DNA of 25,749 nucleotides from CAYMJK01 sp043101635 (GTDB lineage: Bacteria > Planctomycetota > Phycisphaerae > Phycisphaerales > UBA1924): positions 1 to 25,749 of the forward strand of contig JBICIE010000006.1 of assembly GCA_043101635.1 (NCBI GenBank). Direction: 5' to 3'. The translations under genes were made by a program, and so were the position numbers. The notes under the pieces are model-generated. The model did no database searches and was not told the DNA's origin. It saw only the letters and a list, made by a program, of their open reading frames with translations. Each line of letters begins with the position of its first letter. Within the stretch, counting starts at the first letter, position 1. Of the stretch, positions 22,400 to 25,749 are shown piece by piece.

Positions 22400-22816
22400 T
22401 CACTGAACATGGATCAGCAGTTCCCGGAGGTGCGGCCGGTCGCGGTGCTCCCAGAGGTAGATCCCCTGCCAGGTCCCCAGGCCCAGCCGCCCGTCGATGA
22501 TCGGAATCCCCAGGCTGGTCTGGGTCAGCGCCGCCTTGATGTGGCTCGGCATGTCGTCCGGCCCCTCGGCGGTGTGGGTGAACAGCGGGTCACCCGGCTT
22601 CACCAGCCGGTCCAGCCACGCCTCCAGGTCGCGCCGGGCGGAGGGATCGGCGTTTTCCTGGATCACCAGGCTGGCGGAGGTGTGCCGGATGAAGACCGTG
22701 CATAAGCCGTCCGAACGCCCGGGCTCGCCCATCGCACGTCGCACGATTATCGCGATTTCATCGGTAATCTCGTGCAGGCCGCGGCCCCGGGTCTGGATTC
22801 CGATGCGCTCGGTCAT
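22400..22816 (-). CDS. yjbQ: YjbQ family (UPF0047) protein
   Basis: A 138-residue protein, the same length as Escherichia coli YjbQ. The family signatures are complete: RHTSASLVIQENADP, FTHTAEGPDDMPSHIKAALT and GTWQGIYLWEHRDR, with the conserved histidines expected at the metal or active site. Members are described as secondary thiamine-phosphate synthases on the basis of weak activity; the physiological role remains unclear. The frame is open upstream, but the ATG at 22816 gives exact family length; no strong ribosome site is seen. It is divergent from the prepilin genes, with 175 bases between starts. Confidence 0.92.
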   Translation of the reverse strand: MTERIGIQTRGRGLHEITDEIAIIVRRAMGEPGRSDGLCTVFIRHTSASLVIQENADPSARRDLEAWLDRLVKPGDPLFTHTAEGPDDMPSHIKAALTQTSLGIPIIDGRLGLGTWQGIYLWEHRDRPHLRELLIHVQ

Positions 22817-22905
22817 GTGCTGTTGTATCGGCGCCGGAGGCGCCCGGCGGCCATCCGACAATACGTAGGAGCTGGAAGCGCCATCCCGGATTCTCAAAGC
22901 GGGGG

Positions 22906-22932
22906 TTGCACTACCCTGATTTCTGGTATGCT
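22906..22932 (+). promoter_or_regulatory. Candidate extended -10 promoter of the prepilin array
   Basis: TTGCAC (22906-22911) and TATGCT (22927-22932) are 15 bases apart, and TG lies one base before the -10 (TGGTATGCT), as in extended -10 promoters. It sits about 60 bases before the first prepilin ATG. The spacing is short, but the TGn element partly compensates. A similar TTGCAT...TAGGCT pair precedes the third prepilin gene. Confidence 0.45.
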
Positions 22933-22991
22933 GGGGGCGCGTGGTTCGATGTCGCCGGTGAGGTGGCGGCTTTTCGTGGGGAGGCAAACTG

Positions 22992-24017
22992 ATGCGGAAG
23001 ACGCGCGCGCAGGGGTTCACGCTCATCGAGCTCTTGGTAGTTGTTGCGATCATCGCCCTGCTCATCGGCATTCTGCTGCCGGGGCTCGGCCAGGCCCGGC
23101 GCGCCGCCCGCGGCGCTGTGTGCCAGTCCAATCTCGGGCAGTACGCCATCGCGTTCGCCACCTACCAGGCCCAGTGGAAGGACCTGATCGCGGCCTACTC
23201 GTGGAAGCCGCACGAGGACTACAGCAAATGGCCGGAACTCAACAAGGCCGGCGACTACCCGCAGGCCGCGATGAATCAGGCCGTCGACATCCTCCGGCGC
23301 CTTGCCGACCGCGTCGACATCGCCAAGATGACCGATCGCATCCCGCACCGGCGCTTCACGCACCTGATCCTCAATGAACAGCTCGGCCATCGCCTGCCGG
23401 AGCCGTCCATGGCCTGTCCGGAGGATCGCACGCTCGTCAGTTGGCAGGCAAGCCCGGAATACCTCGACCCGGATCCCGGCTCGGCCGGCTCGGTGAAGCC
23501 GACCTCCGAGGAGTTCAAGCAGATCCTTCCCTATTCCTCGACCTACCAGGTCGTGCCGGTGGCGTGGGCCCGCGACATGCGCAGCCCCGACCGCGTCAAC
23601 ACCGTCGAGCAGTCACGAAGCGACCACAATCTGTTTTCGATGGGCACGGCGCCGCTCGGCGGGCGCGGGGCGTGGGAGATTCGCTTCCCCTCGCAGAAGG
23701 TCGGCGCCTTCGAGTATCACGACCGCCACTCCGCCCGGATGCCGCTCTTCTACGCCTACGAGCAGGCCAGGTGCGCCCAGATGTTCTGGGATGGCTCCGT
23801 TCGCTTCGAGCTGACGGCCAACGCGAATCCGGGCTTCCAGCCCAATCGTCAGGCCCATCCGCTGCCGACGGTCTACCAGTACCACCCGTACGGCTTCGAG
23901 CCGCCGACCGTCTCCGGCAAGGAGAGCGACACGGTCTCCGGGTACTACCGCTGGACGCGCGGCGGACTCACCGGCGTCGACTACGGCGCAACGGAAGTGG
24001 ACACCGGGCAGCCCTAG
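22992..24017 (+). CDS. Prepilin-like (type II pseudopilin) protein with H-x20-DG motif, copy 1
   Basis: A 341-residue protein with a class III prepilin signal: RAQGFTLIELLVVVAIIALL, with cleavage expected between G8 and F9 and Glu at mature position 5. A single hydrophobic N-terminal helix follows. The large C-terminal domain (about 45-341) shares long conserved blocks with the next two genes: AAMNQAVDILRRLADR, HRLPEPSMACPED, APLGGRGAW, FWDGSVRFEL and RWTRGGLTGVD. H246 and D267-G268 give H-x20-DG, where planctomycete pseudopilins usually show H-x9-DG. GGGGAGG lies seven bases before the ATG. A prepilin peptidase would process it and a type II secretion or pilus-like machine would use it. Its precise role is unknown. 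Confidence 0.88.
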   Translation: MRKTRAQGFTLIELLVVVAIIALLIGILLPGLGQARRAARGAVCQSNLGQYAIAFATYQAQWKDLIAAYSWKPHEDYSKWPELNKAGDYPQAAMNQAVDILRRLADRVDIAKMTDRIPHRRFTHLILNEQLGHRLPEPSMACPEDRTLVSWQASPEYLDPDPGSAGSVKPTSEEFKQILPYSSTYQVVPVAWARDMRSPDRVNTVEQSRSDHNLFSMGTAPLGGRGAWEIRFPSQKVGAFEYHDRHSARMPLFYAYEQARCAQMFWDGSVRFELTANANPGFQPNRQAHPLPTVYQYHPYGFEPPTVSGKESDTVSGYYRWTRGGLTGVDYGATEVDTGQP

Positions 24018-24033
24018 CCGCCGCTTGATCCGG

Positions 24034-24052
24034 GCCCCTGATCCGGGGCTTT
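24034..24052 (+). terminator. Weak terminator-like hairpin after the first prepilin gene
   Basis: GCCCC (24034-24038) pairs with GGGGC (24045-24049) around TGATCC, followed by only TTT. TGATCCGGG occurs twice here as a direct repeat. It may partly terminate or process the transcript between the first and second prepilin genes. Confidence 0.35.
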
Positions 24053-24091
24053 GTCGGGGCCTTCGTAGAACCCTTCGTGGGGAGGACGCTG

Positions 24092-25114
24092 ATGCACGAA
24101 TATCTGCTGCGCAGGCGCGGGTTCACGCTCATCGAGTTGCTCGTGGTCATCGCCATCATCGCACTGCTGATCGGGATTCTGCTGCCCGGTCTGGGCCAGG
24201 CCCGCAAGGCGGCACGCCAGGCGATCTGCCTGTCGAATCTCCGTCAGTACGGCACAGCGCACAACTCGTACATGGCCGACTTCGGCGAACTGATCGCCGC
24301 GTACAACTGGAAGGGCGGCGTCACCTACCCGACCAGGGATCCGCGCATCAGCCGCGGCGCCACCGATCAGCAGGCCGCGATGAACCAGGCCGTCCACATC
24401 CTCCAGACGCGGGCCGACCGCGAGGACATCGGCAGGTTCAGCACCCGCATCCCGCACCGGCGCTACAGCCACCTCATCCTCAACGACTATCTCGCCCAGC
24501 GCCTGCCCGAGCCGGCCATGGCCTGCCCGGAAGATGACACCCTCCGCGGCTGGCAGGAGAACCCGCGCGTGGTCGATCCTGATCCGGGCGGTGGTGGCGG
24601 CTCGGAGTGGGACAAGCTCTGGCCGTACTCATCCAGCTATCAGATCGTGCCCGCGGCGTGGTGTCGCGACCAGATTCAGGATGGCGTGCAGACCGTCTGG
24701 CAGTTTGCCGGTGATCAGAATCTGTTCTTCGTCGGCCCGGCCCCGCTCGGCGGGCGCGGCGCGTGGGACATCCAGTTCCCCGCGGCGAAGGTCGGCGTCT
24801 TCAGCTTCCACGACCGCCACTCCGGCCGGCAGGACATCTACCACGCCTACGAGATCGCGCGGGCGCCGGCCATGTTCTGGGATGGCTCGGTCCGGGCCGA
24901 GCTGACCGCCGACTGCAATCCCGGCTTCCAGCCAAACTCCCCGACCAGCAGAACACCCACCAAGTACGAGTACATCGGGCCCGAGTCGTACAGCTTCGAG
25001 CCGCCGACGCTCTCGGGCGGCAAGGACCTGGTGGACGGCCGCTACCGCTGGACCCGCGGCGGGCTCAGGGGCGTCGATTTCGGCATGTCGGAGATCAACA
25101 CCGGCCAGCTCTGA
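24092..25114 (+). CDS. Prepilin-like (type II pseudopilin) protein with H-x20-DG motif, copy 2
   Basis: A 340-residue paralogue of the preceding gene over its whole length. The prepilin signal is RRRGFTLIELLVVIAIIALL, with cleavage between G10 and F11. Shared blocks are TDQQAAMNQAVHILQTRADR, RIPHRRYSHLILNDYLAQRL, MACPEDDTL, APLGGRGAWDIQFP, FWDGSVRAEL and YRWTRGGLRGVDFG. H243 and D264-G265 again give H-x20-DG. The ATG at 24092 has GGGGAGG six bases upstream. The leader TTCGTGGGGAGG is identical to that before copy 1, so the duplication carried its translation signal. A GTG at 24077 lies before the ribosome site and is rejected as the start. Confidence 0.88.
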   Translation: MHEYLLRRRGFTLIELLVVIAIIALLIGILLPGLGQARKAARQAICLSNLRQYGTAHNSYMADFGELIAAYNWKGGVTYPTRDPRISRGATDQQAAMNQAVHILQTRADREDIGRFSTRIPHRRYSHLILNDYLAQRLPEPAMACPEDDTLRGWQENPRVVDPDPGGGGGSEWDKLWPYSSSYQIVPAAWCRDQIQDGVQTVWQFAGDQNLFFVGPAPLGGRGAWDIQFPAAKVGVFSFHDRHSGRQDIYHAYEIARAPAMFWDGSVRAELTADCNPGFQPNSPTSRTPTKYEYIGPESYSFEPPTLSGGKDLVDGRYRWTRGGLRGVDFGMSEINTGQL

Positions 25115-25154
25115 AGCGCAGAATCCCTGTTTTGCCCAGTTTCCTGCTGCCTGC

Positions 25155-25182
25155 TTGCATCGCGGGCCGATTCGGGTAGGCT
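25155..25182 (+). promoter_or_regulatory. Candidate promoter of the third prepilin gene
   Basis: TTGCAT (25155-25160) and TAGGCT (25177-25182) are 16 bases apart, in a 129-bp spacer before the third prepilin gene. The arrangement resembles the TTGCAC...TATGCT pair before the first prepilin gene. The -10 is a weak match. Confidence 0.35.
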
Positions 25183-25217
25183 GAGGCCCGCGGCGGGCGC
25201 GGGGCGCCCGCGGCCTC
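25183..25217. other. Strong GC-rich inverted repeat before the third prepilin gene
   Basis: GAGGCC (25183-25188) pairs with GGCCTC (25212-25217), and GCGGGCGC (25193-25200) pairs with GCGCCCGC (25204-25211) around GGG. This makes a 14-bp stem with a four-base bulge (25189-25192). No T run follows on either strand. It could be a leader hairpin or a protein-binding palindrome. Confidence 0.45.
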
Positions 25218-25243
25218 ACTGACCTTGTGCGGGAGACGAACGC

Positions 25244-25749
25244 ATGCAGGAACCGGGTCGCGCACGTGGCTTCACGCTCATCGAATTGCTGGTCGTCATT
25301 TCGATCATTGCCATACTGATCGGCCTGCTGCTGCCGAGCCTCGGCGCAGCCCGGCGCACGGCGCGCACCGCCATCTGCGCCAAGAACCTCCAGCAGTACG
25401 CCACCGCGCACATCGGCTACTGGTCCGACTTCAAGGAGATGATCGCCGGATTCAACTGGCGGGCAGGAGTCCGCTACACCGAGGCCGACCCCGACATTCA
25501 GATCGCGGACCGGGATGTCGAGGCCGCGATGAACCAGGCAGTCCACATCCTGCGCACGCGCGCGGATCGCCCGGATATTGCCCGGCTGCGCACGCGGGCG
25601 CCACAGCGCCGATACAGCCACCTCATTGTGAATGACTATCTGCAGCAACGGCTGCCCGAACCGACGATGGCCTGCCCAGAGGACAAGGTGCTGCTCGACT
25701 GGCAGCGCGACCCGTATCACCTCGACCCCGAGCCGGGCTCCGCCGGCGG
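25244..25749 (+). CDS. Prepilin-like protein, copy 3 (truncated by window end)
   Basis: The first 168 residues of a third paralogue; the gene runs off the right edge. The ATG at 25244 has GGGAG eight bases upstream. The prepilin signal is RARGFTLIELLVVISIIAIL, with cleavage between G9 and F10 and Glu at mature position 5. Conserved blocks shared with copies 1 and 2 are AAMNQAVHILRTRADRPDI, RRYSHLIVNDYLQQRLPEP, MACPEDKVLLDWQ and YHLDPEPGSAG. The frame shows no stop or shift up to the edge. The DG-containing end would lie beyond the window. It probably belongs to the same pseudopilin-like array. Confidence 0.87.
   Translation, partial: MQEPGRARGFTLIELLVVISIIAILIGLLLPSLGAARRTARTAICAKNLQQYATAHIGYWSDFKEMIAGFNWRAGVRYTEADPDIQIADRDVEAAMNQAVHILRTRADRPDIARLRTRAPQRRYSHLIVNDYLQQRLPEPTMACPEDKVLLDWQRDPYHLDPEPGSAG

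Noticed and set aside
22348..22410. ATG at 22410 as the start of the methyltransferase
   Set aside because: The added 21 residues show no family similarity and there is no ribosome site. The ATG at 22347 begins the conserved region, although overlap with the yjbQ end keeps the alternative possible.
24077..24091. GTG at 24077 as the start of prepilin copy 2
   Set aside because: The GTG overlaps the GGGGAGG ribosome site itself. The ATG at 24092 has ideal spacing and gives a normal prepilin signal.

Overview
The window is GC-rich and gene-dense, and it looks like a chromosomal stretch from a planctomycete, most likely Phycisphaerae-like. This assignment is inference from protein style, not from a marker gene. 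The pointers are secreted proteins ending in paired 'FFDFL' dockerin-like repeats that stop at Gly-Cys(-Pro), FG-GAP propeller proteins of the same style, and tandem prepilin-like proteins with a DG motif near the C-terminus. No rRNA, tRNA, CRISPR array, phage gene or transposase was seen.

Layout. (1) 1-7190, minus strand: two paralogous secreted S8 (KP-43-like) subtilases, each ending in a dockerin-like module; a polytopic membrane protein just upstream of the second; and an orphan dockerin fragment (7016-7186) with no gene body. (2) 7288-10102, plus strand: two tandem FG-GAP beta-propeller proteins with the same type of dockerin tail, followed by a 156-bp REPIN-like palindromic element that probably also terminates transcription. 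(3) 10293-11966, minus strand: a DUF4442 hotdog protein and an MBL-fold hydrolase. (4) 12037-21724, plus strand: a catabolic run of HMG-CoA lyase, three enoyl-CoA hydratase/isomerase paralogues, a long (VLCAD/ACAD9-like) acyl-CoA dehydrogenase, and 2-oxoacid dehydrogenase E1alpha, E1beta and E2. A DUF433/DUF5615 toxin-antitoxin-like pair sits between E1alpha and E1beta. (5) 21748-22816, minus strand: a SAM methyltransferase and YjbQ. (6) 22992 to the window end, plus strand: three tandem paralogous prepilin-like proteins, the last cut by the window edge.

How the genes fit together. Region 4 reads as branched-chain amino acid (leucine) breakdown: oxidative decarboxylation by the E1/E2 complex, acyl-CoA dehydrogenation, methylglutaconyl-CoA hydration (the second hydratase is LiuC-like), and HMG-CoA cleavage. 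The E3 subunit and the methylcrotonyl-CoA carboxylase are not in the window. Regions 1, 2 and 6 are envelope functions: secreted proteins sharing one C-terminal sorting or anchoring module, and pseudopilin-like proteins that would be processed by a prepilin peptidase.

Most worth a second look: the shared dockerin module, which is far better conserved at DNA level than the propellers that carry it; the H-x20-DG prepilin array; the TA-like pair splitting the E1 genes; a hydratase paralogue lacking both expected catalytic glutamates; and the REPIN-like element.
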